Below are positions 30,801-40,091 of a DNA stretch of 64,000 nt, piece by piece. This DNA is from Ascoidea rubescens DSM 1968 (lineage: Eukaryota > Ascomycota > Saccharomycetes > Ascoideales > Ascoideaceae). The notes under the pieces were generated by a model. That model worked only from the letters and a program-made list of their open reading frames with translations. It did no database searches and was not told where the DNA came from. Numbering within the stretch: position 1 is the stretch's first letter; each line of letters opens with the position of its first letter. The stretch spans positions 186,001 to 250,000 of the forward strand of contig NW_017962925.1 in NCBI RefSeq assembly GCF_001661345.1, written 5' to 3'. A program made the position numbers and the translations under genes.

Positions 30801-33236
30801 CCTTATATTTTTTCTGAGTTTATTAGCTCTTATTTTGGATTGAAGTTCAATAATTGTCTTTTTTTCTTTTAAAATTTCTCTTTTATTAATGTTTAAATGA
30901 TCTTGTAGCAATATTCTTCTTATAATTGATTGAGCAGAAATTGTCATTTTTGTTAAAAATTCGGAATCAAAAGTAATCTTGCTTTCATAGTATCTTTTCT
31001 GAGAAGACTTTGAACGAATACAGCTTTGAAGGTAAATAATTTCTTTAGAGGCTTTATTCAAAGCATATAATTTGCTATTGATTTCAGCTCTTGTTTTTTT
31101 TCCCTTAAAGATGGCATTTAAAAAATTTATACTTGCAATCTCAGATGCAAGTGCACTTTTTTGAGTATTAATACATTTTCTGATAAGAAAAGATCTAGCA
31201 AATGATTGGATTGATATAGTAGTTTGAGTTGTATTTGCCAATACAAATTCTTTTGAATTATATATTTTTCTAGACAGATTACCACGAATCAATGATTGCA
31301 ATAACAAGACTGATTTCTCAGATTTATTCAATCCAAGAAAAATGGAATGATTTTTTTTTTTCAAAAGATTCTTTCTGATTATAGATTGTAAAATTGTGAT
31401 ATTGTTTTGATATGAATCACTTTTTAATACAATTTGAGAGTAATTGTTTGATTTTTTAAAAATAATTCTTCTAATTGCGGACTGTAACGAAATAATTTCT
31501 TTTGAAAAAGAATTAAGCATTAATTTTTGCAAAAATAATTGATAGCGAACAATTGAACCTCTACAAACAGCCTGAGTTTTTACGATTGATCTAATGTATG
31601 ATTCTAGTTCATTTTCTGTTGGCTCGTTTAACTGTAAAAGGTAGGTTGTTTCATTGTAATATTCGTTATAAGTTTCATTAGCCCTGATTTCAAACTCTTC
31701 ATCAAATTTGTCTTCTTTTTTAATTAATTTTTTTGGTGTTTCGTGTGGTATTTTAATTTCAAAAGGAATTATTTCTTTTGATTCAATCTCGGGTTCAAGT
31801 TTAACATTAATTAATGCATTTTCAATTTCAATTTCTGGTTCAATTTTAACAGTGGATTGTTTTTCTTTTATACTATCAGTTGGTATGATTTCTGGAATTT
31901 TTGAGATTTCTGGGATTTTAAGAATTTCTGGAATTTCTAGAGTTTCAGAAATTTCTGGAGATGTGTTTTCTTCTTTTATTTTATGAAAATCATGAATACT
32001 TTCAGAAGACTTTAGTTTAAGGTTATTAATTTTGTCACCTCCTTCTTTAACAGATTGAAAATTAGGCATGTTCAAGTCATCCAAGATTTTTTGAGAATTT
32101 TTAATTTCTTCATCAGTAAAATTTAACTTACCAACTAAATTCTGCATTTTGGGAGCTTTATCTTTTAATAAAAAGCTTAGAGCATGAATACAAAAGATGA
32201 CCTTTGGAATATTTTTAGCTTCATAAAGATCAGTTAATTCAAAGCTAAATAAATCGGGCATATTAATGACAGATAAAAAATCAAAAAAATAATTAATATT
32301 TTCAGTGTGACGATATAATAATCTATTAAATTTTGATTTTGGAATGATTTTTGGGACTAGCTGAGGAGCAAAAATTTTTGTTAGTTTAGCTAATATTACA
32401 CCATCTCTTAAGGCATCCTTTGCAATCTCATATTCTGAAGGCAAAGATTCACCAGTACATTGTTCAATCCATATTTTAGCTTCAGCGATTCTACAAAGAT
32501 ATTCATAACCTTGTAAGGATTCACGAGAGTTATCTACCCATGAAGTAGATAATAAAGATCTAGAGTCCTTTGAGTTTTGTCTCTGTAATCTTTTTCTTCC
32601 TTTTAAACCAACCACTTCATCAACATTATCAAGATCAATAACTTCGACATTAGAATCTAGTGCAGCCAATTTTGAATTTTTTGAATTTGTAGGTTTTGAT
32701 TTTTTGATTTGCTGGTTTGATTTTTGTAGGTGATTGAATTTAGTTGGACTTTGAGTTGGATTTATTTGGATTCTCAAAGATGACTTTAATGATGGTTTTA
32801 GGGATGACTTTAATGGCGATTTTAAAGACGACTTTAAGGGCGATTTCAGAGGGCTTGAATTGATTTTTGAAGGATTTGAATCAGATAAGATGTTGATGCT
32901 AGAAGTATTGGGTGTTTTAGAATCATCCGAGAATAACATATTGGTTAATGCTTCTATGTTGTTATCCAAGATGCTTTGTCTTTTTTCTTTTTTTCTTGAA
33001 TTGATGATAGAAAAGGAAATATCCGAATTTGATATTGTTTTCAAAGGTGGTCTGTTTTGTTGTTTTAAAGGAGAATTTGAGAGTGAGCCATTTGGATTTA
33101 TTGATTTTGGATTTATTGATTTGGGGGAGTGATTTTCAAAAGTGTTTTCCTGGTTTTCATTATTTATGCAATCGAGATAGTTTGAAGCAAACTTGTTTCG
33201 TTTTGTAGGTGATAAAGATGGTGGTCGAGAGGACAT
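27828..33236 (-). CDS. IQG1: IQGAP homologue Iqg1, cytokinesis scaffold
   Basis: The 1802-residue protein has the IQGAP order: a disordered N-terminus, a calponin-homology domain (about 244-360, YEYLCRIAEAKIWIEQ), many IQ-type motifs in the middle (repeats of the form IxxLQSxIR, about 550-1010), a RasGAP-like domain in the C-terminal third and a RasGAP C-terminal segment (about 1600-1790). Iqg1 links actin, myosin light chain and septin/neck proteins to build the contractile ring. It is longer than S. cerevisiae Iqg1 (1495 aa), partly from extra IQ repeats. The N-terminus carries clustered SPxK sites (residues 9, 55, 128, 132, 140, 163) within an S-x-L-K repeat at 128-154. The start ATG at 33236 is followed at once by SPTK. 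Confidence 0.95.
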   Translation of the reverse strand: MSSRPPSLSPTKRNKFASNYLDCINNENQENTFENHSPKSINPKSINPNGSLSNSPLKQQNRPPLKTISNSDISFSIINSRKKEKRQSILDNNIEALTNMLFSDDSKTPNTSSINILSDSNPSKINSSPLKSPLKSSLKSPLKSSLKPSLKSSLRIQINPTQSPTKFNHLQKSNQQIKKSKPTNSKNSKLAALDSNVEVIDLDNVDEVVGLKGRKRLQRQNSKDSRSLLSTSWVDNSRESLQGYEYLCRIAEAKIWIEQCTGESLPSEYEIAKDALRDGVILAKLTKIFAPQLVPKIIPKSKFNRLLYRHTENINYFFDFLSVINMPDLFSFELTDLYEAKNIPKVIFCIHALSFLLKDKAPKMQNLVGKLNFTDEEIKNSQKILDDLNMPNFQSVKEGGDKINNLKLKSSESIHDFHKIKEENTSPEISETLEIPEILKIPEISKIPEIIPTDSIKEKQSTVKIEPEIEIENALINVKLEPEIESKEIIPFEIKIPHETPKKLIKKEDKFDEEFEIRANETYNEYYNETTYLLQLNEPTENELESYIRSIVKTQAVCRGSIVRYQLFLQKLMLNSFSKEIISLQSAIRRIIFKKSNNYSQIVLKSDSYQNNITILQSIIRKNLLKKKNHSIFLGLNKSEKSVLLLQSLIRGNLSRKIYNSKEFVLANTTQTTISIQSFARSFLIRKCINTQKSALASEIASINFLNAIFKGKKTRAEINSKLYALNKASKEIIYLQSCIRSKSSQKRYYESKITFDSEFLTKMTISAQSIIRRILLQDHLNINKREILKEKKTIIELQSKIRANKLRKNIRKIKFSLFKAIPEITELQTIGRGGFVRNNLAYLLDHLDASENLYNNFAANVRGYLVRRNIKYIKIQMFKTRRSTVLVQSAFRGVFSRFQFELIFDQLYENEIGIVAAQASIRGYLVRKRYRDMMNYYNQHINEIMKIQSYIKGRCQGNAYRLLTSMKNPPLAVVRKFAHLLNDTNSDFEEEVKLEKLKEEIKKKSRENERIEMSNEKLDSKIALLLKNKITLDEILHHGNNLKGKSLNSGSITSKTFGGSISSRNSLSLDKSTLKVDVSSLNKAAKQRIEAYQSLFYILQTQPCYLSRLFSFFEIEQKSKMKTTESYIPKIFQFDKENKTKEFDQQSGDTNDNSREEFLFVKLISDLIDSEFSHINDVIEFFQSENKTWQRLLMNYNNTIRQKTLLKTFFGPLISKISKVNGLSLESDPLIIYRDCVRKEKETGNCDDPLNISVEDAIQEPKTRSQFVKNLKNLREITGNILSIIDVNIDRFPKHIKALCYNTYQIISKRFPLLNEKDKVSAVGFIMIDNYINQIIQNPEKFEVELVTFSSNELLKLKNNLNEVIRVMTQLIFMEPFSDDDVFLHPLNDFIISSSEKVFRIFKKIINIEDVETLYGVTVYDDFTSHLRPTLEIDVDEVISMQTFLDINLDILAPSKDDPIRTHIENISKLSLSSKDLKKLITSRTFKLNLNPSTRNWSNNEVKTNTLFVQVKRCIIYLMIVQNNVSDLMNLLLSKIEPKYEIKFKELIQEEIKDHGNSNSYSTLSQSSLGQDLTTMTYHSLKCMTLEKVLELEEMKEITRKDKFQRLLNVIAIDIKTKHGQRLKRQKEIVIAERTLKGLYEKEKYLKNLSQTFAAYIEKAMSTLQKKPSFNKRIIPFTKNFFFQRELRKQGRITKFGSYKISSKRLFEEGILKSIKNDIKLTFIISCDKVGIFNIEALSNLLPLSSPVAEITLDELLQHQYENEENISMFDGVVLFDTNMFLTFIFKKFYDNNHKHRTLFL

Positions 33237-33722
33237 TGTAAATAGTGATATGGAAAGTAAAGGATGCGATTTATTTTTTTTTTTGTATTTTATTTTATTT
33301 TATTTTATTTTATTTTATTTTAATTAATTTATTTTAATTAATTAACCATAACTAATCGTGTTGAAGAGAGGATATAATAAGGAAAAGTGATCTCAGACAG
33401 AAAGGGCCAAAAAAAAAAATGAAAAAAAAAAACAATAAATATTGGAAAGCAAGAGATCAAAAAAATAGCAAAAAAATCGAATTGCAATGTTTGTTTAGTA
33501 AAGATAACAGAGGTTGAGTTGTTTCAGCAAGAGATCGATCATGAAATTGCAATGTTCTGAGAAAACAAAAAGTAAACAGAGGGCCCGATTAGGAAAGAGG
33601 TGGATCAGTGTTTATATTTTGAATTTTCCGTTTTGAAAAGAGAGCGATTTTTAAGAGAGGAAAATGTGGATGGAAATTAGGGGATCGTTTTTAGATTAGA
33701 GACTATCACAACTACAAGGAAG
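33237..33722. promoter_or_regulatory. Divergent promoter of IQG1 and CIN2
   Basis: Between two divergent starts. A TTTTA repeat of about eight copies lies at 33283-33322, some 50 bases upstream of IQG1; A-runs follow near 33410-33440. The CIN2-proximal half is purine-rich. No gene. Confidence 0.55.
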
Positions 33723-34694
33723 ATGTCAACAAAGGCAGACCCAAACGTGTTGTACAACGAATTCAACAGAAAGAGAGATGGTGAGTATGCTGTGAATGGT
33801 GTATTTTGAGAGTGGAGGAGAATGCAACTAACAGTGGTTATCAGGACAGAATTGCGAGAGAAGATAGGTAAATGTAAGAACAAGAATGATTTAATGAGGT
33901 TGAAAGAGCAGGTTGTATTGTTGGGCGATGGGATATATGAGAAAATAGCAGACTTGCCGGCGTATGATCAAAAGTATTATTCTGAGAACATTGTGGCATT
34001 ATTGGAGAAGACAGAGGCACAGCGAGTAGTTGTTAGCAAAAACAGGTTCACCTTTAAGAGAAAGTTGGTTTCTAAAGACATTGGGTCATTGAGTGCGAAA
34101 ACAGAAAACGATAAGGAGAGTAAGAGTAAGGGCAGGAGTGACGTTGGAAATGAATCTTTAGCAAAACCACTCTATGATAGAGTTGAGCATAAAAATATTA
34201 GATTATCTTATCCATCGGGACATGCGTTGATAAAAAATATAAAGGAAAGCATAATAACAACGATATCACCACCACCAGGATCTATTCATTTAGAGACATG
34301 CTGTGATTCAATAGTCTGGTTAGTTTCGTCGGGGCCTATTTTCATTCATAATCTCAGCAGGGTGAAGTTGATAGTCGACTGCCACCAGCTTCGTTTGCAC
34401 AATGCCAAAGAGTGCGAGATCTACTTGAAAGTGGGATCCAAAAGAGCTATTATTGAGAACTGTGAAAAGTTGAAGATATATGCCATTTCAAGTGGCACAG
34501 ATGGCCAGGAAGACGAAATCGAGATCGACGACTTCAACTGGCCCAGCAGACTCGAGGTGGACCCCAACTACAGCATGGGTCGTATCGACGCAGCAGAGTT
34601 TGGGAAACAGAACCAAGGACTCACAGATATTCCAGATAACGAGGATATCAAGGGAGCACAATATATAGCTGATGTGCAACGCTGGGAGTTCTAG
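33723..34694 (+). CDS. CIN2: Tubulin-folding cofactor C homologue (spliced)
   Basis: Predicted exons are 33723-33784 and 33845-34694, giving 303 residues. The C-terminal half is a TBCC / C-CAP beta-helix domain (GPIFIHNLSRVKLIVDCHQL, LRLHNAKECEIYL, RAIIENCEKLKIYA, DDFNWP). Cofactor C acts with cofactors D and E as GTPase activator in beta-tubulin folding; Cin2 is the yeast form. The N-terminus MSTKADPNVLYNEFNRKRDG then TELREKI is helical, as in cofactor C. The intron is 60 bases with donor GTATGC, branch point AACTAAC and acceptor ATCAG; S. cerevisiae CIN2 also has a 5' intron. A GTGAGT donor four bases earlier would break the frame. The 3' part is GC-richer than neighbours yet avoids CTG. 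Confidence 0.88.
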
Positions 34695-35113
34695 GGCAGA
34701 CAGTTGTAGAAGCTCGAAGGGATGTTTGAGGGGCATCTCCAGCACCGAGACGAAGCACACAGAAGGCAGAGGCAAAGCAGACACAGCTCGAGTGGTGCGA
34801 TTGTAAGACAGAAGCAGCAGAACAGTAACAGAATAGTCCCACAGAAGCAGCAAGAAAATGGCCTCCTGGTACGGAAGTGGATGGTCTCAAAGGCTCATTA
34901 AGGTTGCAACTGTCTGGTTTCCAGTTCCACAGCTGAAGCTGGGAGGTTAGCTCTGTGCTGTTTCAGATCTTGTATATATACACCCTTTTGTCTGTTTCCT
35001 CCAGACCCACCAAGCAATTATCTTTCAGATCAATCTCAGATCAAGCATATATCAAGCATATATCAAGCATATATCAAGCATATATCAAGTACACAACAAC
35101 CACACACCAAATC
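34695..35113. promoter_or_regulatory. Promoter of the SMP-30-like gene, GC island and TATA box
   Basis: About 34695-34950 is GC-rich with many CAG triplets. A TATATATA box lies at 34973-34980, about 135 bases upstream of the ATG, followed by a pyrimidine-rich leader and an 11-bp tandem repeat. Confidence 0.6.
35042..35089. repeat. 11-bp tandem repeat CAAGCATATAT, 4.4 copies
   Basis: Four perfect copies and a CAAG start a fifth, ending 24 bases before the ATG of the SMP-30-like gene. It probably lies in the 5' leader. The period is close to one DNA turn. Confidence 0.9.
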
Positions 35114-36316
35114 ATGGAGTTCAAACCTGCTTCCAAACTTCAGAAGGCTGTCAGAAAGTATGTCACCTATCCTCTTTTTCTAGCAAAGTTGGGTGTCAAT
35201 CTTGTGATCGATAGGCTTGCTGTTTATCTTTTGGAGCTCCTCAAAAAGGACCAGGTTCTAAAGCAAAACAAAGGCTTTCTCTACTTGAAAAAAATAGATC
35301 AACAGCTATTTCCCTCCTTATTTTTCCACTTCAAAGATCAAGCCTTGGGCGAATCCATCAACTACAATCCTGCCAACAATTCTCTTATCTGGGTCGATGG
35401 TTTCACTGGCGAAATCCACAGGCTCTTTTTGCCAGCCAACTCATCTGAAGTTGACGAATTCACCCAAGATCAATTGGACCAAATTGCTCAATCCCACGAA
35501 CACTTCAATGTCGAAGAAAGGATAGGCTCTGTAGCCTTAACTGCCGATAACGATATCCTAATGGCTTGCTGCAATCATAGCATGGGCATTATAAATTTCA
35601 AAGACAAGTCCTACAAAAATGTTATCCCATTATTGACCAAAGAAGAGGCAAAATATCTAAGAATGAACGATGGTATCGTCGATCCTAATGGTAATTTCTG
35701 GGTTGGAACCATCGATATCGACTGGGGTATTCCTTCAATAGCAAATTCAAACAACTTCCTATTTTTCATCAATGCAAAGACATTAAAGGCCACAAAAGTC
35801 TTTGATAATATTACAATGTCAAATGGAATGGCTTTTTCTAAGGATCTAACCAAGTTTTTTCACACTGATACTCTAATCTTTAAAATATTCAAATACGACT
35901 ATGATCAAGCAACAAACAAAATCTCAAACAAATCTCTCTTTATCGATATAAGTAAATACTATCCAGGGAAACTAGTTGCTCCCGATGGTATATGGATCTC
36001 TGAAGATGACGAACTATTTGTTGCAATCTGGGGTTCAAATGAGGTCGCAAGATTCAATAAGTTTGGTAAGTTGATAAAAACCTACCACAACGACCAAACT
36101 GCAAACGTCTCTTGCCCCATCTTAGGTGGCAAAAATGGTAATGAATTATACATTACAACTGTCGTTCCTCATCTTGATTTTGTTAATGACCCTGAACCAA
36201 ATCCTTATGATGGTGCTCTTTACAGAATCAAATTGGAAGATTCAGTCAAAGGCCAAAAAAAATTCATATGGGGAGGTCCAGTTGATCCCAATGAATACCC
36301 AAATCAATCCTATTAA
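35114..36316 (+). CDS. SMP-30/gluconolactonase-like beta-propeller protein
   Basis: The 400-residue protein has the six-bladed propeller pattern of the SMP-30/regucalcin/lactonase family: MNDGIVDPNGNFWVGTIDID, MSNGMAFSKDLTKFFHTDT, APDGIWISEDDELFVAIWG and LGGKNGNELYITT. These carry the acidic and Asn residues that hold a divalent metal in the active site. Enzymes of the family hydrolyse sugar or other lactones; the substrate here is unknown. The N-terminal ~70 residues are extra relative to regucalcin and include a hydrophobic, possibly membrane-associated stretch (about 17-43). The ATG at 35114 is the first ATG; the frame is open upstream through the 11-bp repeat, without ATG. The strong TATA box suggests regulated, possibly high expression. 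Confidence 0.8.
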   Translation: MEFKPASKLQKAVRKYVTYPLFLAKLGVNLVIDRLAVYLLELLKKDQVLKQNKGFLYLKKIDQQLFPSLFFHFKDQALGESINYNPANNSLIWVDGFTGEIHRLFLPANSSEVDEFTQDQLDQIAQSHEHFNVEERIGSVALTADNDILMACCNHSMGIINFKDKSYKNVIPLLTKEEAKYLRMNDGIVDPNGNFWVGTIDIDWGIPSIANSNNFLFFINAKTLKATKVFDNITMSNGMAFSKDLTKFFHTDTLIFKIFKYDYDQATNKISNKSLFIDISKYYPGKLVAPDGIWISEDDELFVAIWGSNEVARFNKFGKLIKTYHNDQTANVSCPILGGKNGNELYITTVVPHLDFVNDPEPNPYDGALYRIKLEDSVKGQKKFIWGGPVDPNEYPNQSY

Positions 36317-36829
36317 ATGAAATCAAATAAAATAAGATAGCTTATTATTTATATTTATATATATATTTATATATATATTTTTTGTTATTTTTTTACTCTA
36401 TTTTATCTTTATTTTATCTTAATCTTTATTTTGCTGGTTTTGATTTGATTTGATTTGATTTGATTTGATTTGTTTTGCTTTGTTTTGTTTTCTTCCTCTT
36501 TCCTGTTTATCTTTTGCTTAAATAGCTCTTGCTAATTTACAACCCATCTTCTCTTTCTCTTCCATTCATTCTCTTCTTCAATACACCTTTTGTTGCCTTT
36601 GAGTAAAAAAACAACAAAAAAACACACAAAAGCATTTCAATGCAGATCAAAATAAATTTCAGAATCCATCCACACGGATCTCAAAATTGACCTATAAAAA
36701 GAAAAGCAAATAACGACTTATTCCAGTAATCGACTCAAGAACCAGAATCGATATCCCTCAGCTGCCCCCAATTCACTGCTATTTATGTCATTTAGTTTCT
36801 TATCTTGTAAATAATTCTACTCTTCTGCG
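36317..36829. promoter_or_regulatory. DHODH upstream region with (GATTT)n
   Basis: TATATTTATA repeats at about 36350-36380 and a GATTT pentamer run at about 36437-36470 (in the SMP-30-like 3' region). The second half is the promoter of the DHODH gene. No gene or RNA was seen. Confidence 0.5.
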
Positions 36830-38242
36830 ATGAATTCATTACTCTTCAAAAACTCAGGCTTTTTCAGGAAAAATCTTACTTCTTCCTCTCTAAAATCAGC
36901 AAATGATCTTCTATCATTAAACCAAAAAAGATGCTTTGCCAAATCGTTCTTTAAAAAGGAATCCAATTCAAATCCAAATCCAAATATCATCAAGTCAAGT
37001 GCTTTACCTGACTCCTTAGTCATACTTGGAGGAGTGGCCCTAGCCTCAACTTTGGCTTACTATCTTTACGATGCTAAATCATCCTTTCAAGAATATGTCA
37101 CTTCCCCAGTTATTAGATTGGTAACCGATGGAGAAAATGGTCATAAATTTGGTATCTTTGCTCTAAAAAATGGTTTATGCCCCAGAATTGTCGATGATAA
37201 CGATATCGATTTACTAAAAGTAAAAAACATATTTGGAGGTAGAACTTTATCAAATCCAATTGGTATGGCTGCTGGTTTTGACAAAAATGGTGAAGCAATT
37301 GATCCCTTATTTGACTTGGGTTTCAGTTATGTCGAAATTGGCTCAATTACTCCAGAACCTCAACCAGGAAATCCAACTCCAAGAGTCTTTAGATTACCTA
37401 GAGATGAGGCCATTATCAATAGATATGGTTTTAATTCCGATGGCCATTGGAGCGTTCTAACTAATCTTAGATTAAGATTGGAAAAATACTACTACCAGAA
37501 AAACTACCATTTGAGTTTAGAATCACCTTATTCAAATGCTTTCAGAGATGAAAAAATCTTAGCCATAAATTTAGGTAAGAATAAAAATGGCGATGAAATC
37601 GAAGATTATACACTAGGTGTTCAAAGATTTGGCGAATATTCAGATGTATTAGTTATCAATGTTTCTTCTCCAAATACTCCCGGCTTGAGAACTCTACAGT
37701 CAAATGAAAAATTAACCAACCTATTAAAGGCTGTTAAAAAAGAAAGAGATAACTTATCTGGAACCATAATCGATAAATACCATAAACCATCACTCTTGGT
37801 CAAAATAGCTCCAGATTTAAGTGAAATGGAGATAAAATCAATTGCAGAATCCGTAAAGGAGTCCAAAATCGATGGTATAATTGTTTCCAATACAACCATT
37901 CAAAGACCAATTAACTCAATGAGAACTGATGATGTAAAATTATTAAAAGAACAAGGTGGTTTATCTGGTAAACCAATTAAAGAATTGTCTTTAAAGGCAT
38001 TGAGAACTTTGAGAAAATATACAAAAGATGATCCAAGCTTAATTTTAGTCGGTTGTGGTGGTATCAGCAGTGGTAAAGATGCCATTGAATTTGCTAAAGC
38101 TGGAGCATCATTTGTTGAAGTATTAACTTCATTTGCATATAGAGGACCAGGATTACCATATAAAATAAAAAGTGAAATTATCAACGAACTTAAAAAAGAA
38201 GGCAAAACTTGGATGGATATCATTGGTGAAGATGATAAATAA
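36830..38242 (+). CDS. URA9: Mitochondrial class 2 dihydroorotate dehydrogenase (quinone)
   Basis: The 470-residue enzyme has a basic N-terminal presequence, one membrane helix (about 61-80, [20 protein letters not shown]) and a complete class 2 DHODH barrel. Visible motifs are [63 protein letters not shown] (catalytic Ser region), KIAPDLS, and the FMN phosphate region [13 protein letters not shown]. It oxidises dihydroorotate to orotate in the inner membrane, passing electrons to ubiquinone, so pyrimidine synthesis depends on respiration. S. cerevisiae instead uses a cytosolic class 1A enzyme. The symbol URA9 follows CTG-clade usage. I found no in-frame CTG codons. Confidence 0.94.
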   Translation: MNSLLFKNSGFFRKNLTSSSLKSANDLLSLNQKRCFAKSFFKKESNSNPNPNIIKSSALPDSLVILGGVALASTLAYYLYDAKSSFQEYVTSPVIRLVTDGENGHKFGIFALKNGLCPRIVDDNDIDLLKVKNIFGGRTLSNPIGMAAGFDKNGEAIDPLFDLGFSYVEIGSITPEPQPGNPTPRVFRLPRDEAIINRYGFNSDGHWSVLTNLRLRLEKYYYQKNYHLSLESPYSNAFRDEKILAINLGKNKNGDEIEDYTLGVQRFGEYSDVLVINVSSPNTPGLRTLQSNEKLTNLLKAVKKERDNLSGTIIDKYHKPSLLVKIAPDLSEMEIKSIAESVKESKIDGIIVSNTTIQRPINSMRTDDVKLLKEQGGLSGKPIKELSLKALRTLRKYTKDDPSLILVGCGGISSGKDAIEFAKAGASFVEVLTSFAYRGPGLPYKIKSEIINELKKEGKTWMDIIGEDDK

Positions 38243-38662
38243 ACTTCATTATCGGCCATCTTTATATACAAATAAACATCTACAGATAGTTATATAGATG
38301 CTGACCTCAAAAAAAAAAAAAAAAGCCCTGAAGAACTCAAATCAAAGCCCTCCCCAAACAAACAATAGAAAACTTCCCAAAGCTTATATTCTGTATTCAT
38401 AATTTTGGTCTACAATAATTTTAATTTTTGTTTTAATTCTAATGAATATTGCATTTTTTATGTTTGAAATCGATCTAAATAAAAATTAATAATTTGCTAA
38501 TCAATTGGTTGTAGTATATTATAATGTTATGCAATAAAAAAAAACAAAATAAAAATAGAAAAAGTTAATTGTTAATTGTTAATTGTTAATTTTAAATTGT
38601 TAGTTTTGAATTGAAACGCGATATTAATAAAATAGAAATATATTACAAAAAAATATATTGAA
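38243..38662. other. Convergent gap between DHODH and GET2
   Basis: AT-rich 3' region with an A15-17 run near 38310 and a short TTAATTG repeat at about 38565-38590. No gene is supported. Confidence 0.5.
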
Positions 38663-39865
38663 TTAATTAAAATAAGAGAGCAAGCCAAATATGACAACCA
38701 CAAATGCCAAGTCATTAACAATAAATCCAATCATTTCACAATATTGAGCTAACAATTTTAAATAATTTAGAATATATATAGGTATAAATGGTTGAGCATA
38801 AGAAATTCCTTTACCAATAATTGAATCAAAAATGTAGTCAAATTTGAAAAAATGGAAATTATAGAGCAAATAAAAAAATAATGAGGAAAAAAATTCAAAG
38901 ATTAAGAAGAAATAATAAAATGTTGTTTTAGGATAATCTTCTATTCTGGCAATTTTATCTAATGATGAATAAGTCTCATGTTGAGAAAAACTGTAAATGA
39001 CAGCAATCAATAAAATAATAAATTTGAATAAGGTGAATTTTGCCTTAAATTGGTGAGTTAAATACTTGTTGTATTTTAATACTTCCTGGCCATGACCAGG
39101 TGGAAAATTATTATTATTATTAGTGTTTCCTTGATTAAAATTTTGACGGTTGAAATTGCTTAAAATTCCTTCAAATTCATCATTTCCGAACATTTCCTTG
39201 ACAAAATCATTCATTGAAGGATTAAAGGTACCATCTTGGTCATTACCATTTGAAAACTGACTTTTGTTTATAGAATCAACAAAAATTTTTGACAATTTAT
39301 CAATTTCCAAATCAGTAACGTCAATACTGCTTCCATTAAAGTTCAAAGTGTCGATATCCTGATCTTGTGGATCCAGATCGTGTTCATGATCGTGTTCATG
39401 ATCATCATATTCTTCAAGATTTGGAGGTTCATTTAACATCATTGAGATTCTGCTCATTTTAGTTCTCCTGTTGAAAGCATTGGAATTGTCAGAAAAGGAT
39501 TTAAAACTAGAAGATTGATCGATCGACAACTCATCAATTTTGTCTTCATTGATTGCTGAATTTGCTAGGGATGAAGACTTGAGATTTGACCGTTTTTCGT
39601 TCTCGTTTTCATTTGTAATATTGGAAGTGTCATTATCACTTTTAGTATTGGAAGCATTGGCATTAGAATTAGCAATGTTATTAGCATTGTCCTTGATCTG
39701 GGCTTCTTGGAGATGAGAATTAGCTACAGGTTTAGTAGCAGTTGGCTGGAAAGAGGAGTTTGAGTTTGTAATTTTCTGGAGACGGGAAGAGCCCTGATTC
39801 TTCAATTTAGCAGCACGTCTCTCTCTCAATAACTTGCGCTTTTCTGCCTCGCTCAAAGTAGACAT
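38663..39865 (-). CDS. GET2: GET complex membrane receptor subunit Get2
   Basis: The 400-residue protein starts with the Get3-binding motif of Get2 (SEAEKRKLLRERRAAKL, with RERR at 14-17). A long Asn/Ser-rich linker follows, then three C-terminal membrane helices (FTLFKFIILLIAVIYSF, YFFLIFEFFSSLFFYLL, IGFIVNDLAFVVVIFGLL). Get1-Get2 form the ER receptor that accepts tail-anchored proteins from Get3. The ATG at 39865 is chosen because the family motif begins there. The linker has acidic/His patches (EYDDHEHDHEHDLDPQDQD) and is longer than in S. cerevisiae Get2 (285 aa). Confidence 0.9.
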   Translation of the reverse strand: MSTLSEAEKRKLLRERRAAKLKNQGSSRLQKITNSNSSFQPTATKPVANSHLQEAQIKDNANNIANSNANASNTKSDNDTSNITNENENEKRSNLKSSSLANSAINEDKIDELSIDQSSSFKSFSDNSNAFNRRTKMSRISMMLNEPPNLEEYDDHEHDHEHDLDPQDQDIDTLNFNGSSIDVTDLEIDKLSKIFVDSINKSQFSNGNDQDGTFNPSMNDFVKEMFGNDEFEGILSNFNRQNFNQGNTNNNNNFPPGHGQEVLKYNKYLTHQFKAKFTLFKFIILLIAVIYSFSQHETYSSLDKIARIEDYPKTTFYYFFLIFEFFSSLFFYLLYNFHFFKFDYIFDSIIGKGISYAQPFIPIYILNYLKLLAQYCEMIGFIVNDLAFVVVIFGLLSYFN

Positions 39866-40091
39866 TTTCTGAAGATGGTTATTATAATTGAATATGTTGG
39901 AGCTGTAGATAGAGAAAAAAATTGGAAAGAGCTTCACAACAGCAAATCCGCGAAACGGAGAAAGTGCGGATGCTGCAATCCGCGGACGGACTCTTTCGCC
40001 ACGTATCTAGGAGCTGATTGAGAAGATCATCAGCAGAAGCAGCAGAAGCAACAGCAGTGGGCAATTCGCAGGATATCATTCAGTAGTTGAG

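Noticed and set aside
33281-33330. TTTTA repeat as a possible origin of replication or centromere
   Set aside because: Similar pentamer runs occur at several other gaps; nothing distinguishes this one as an origin.
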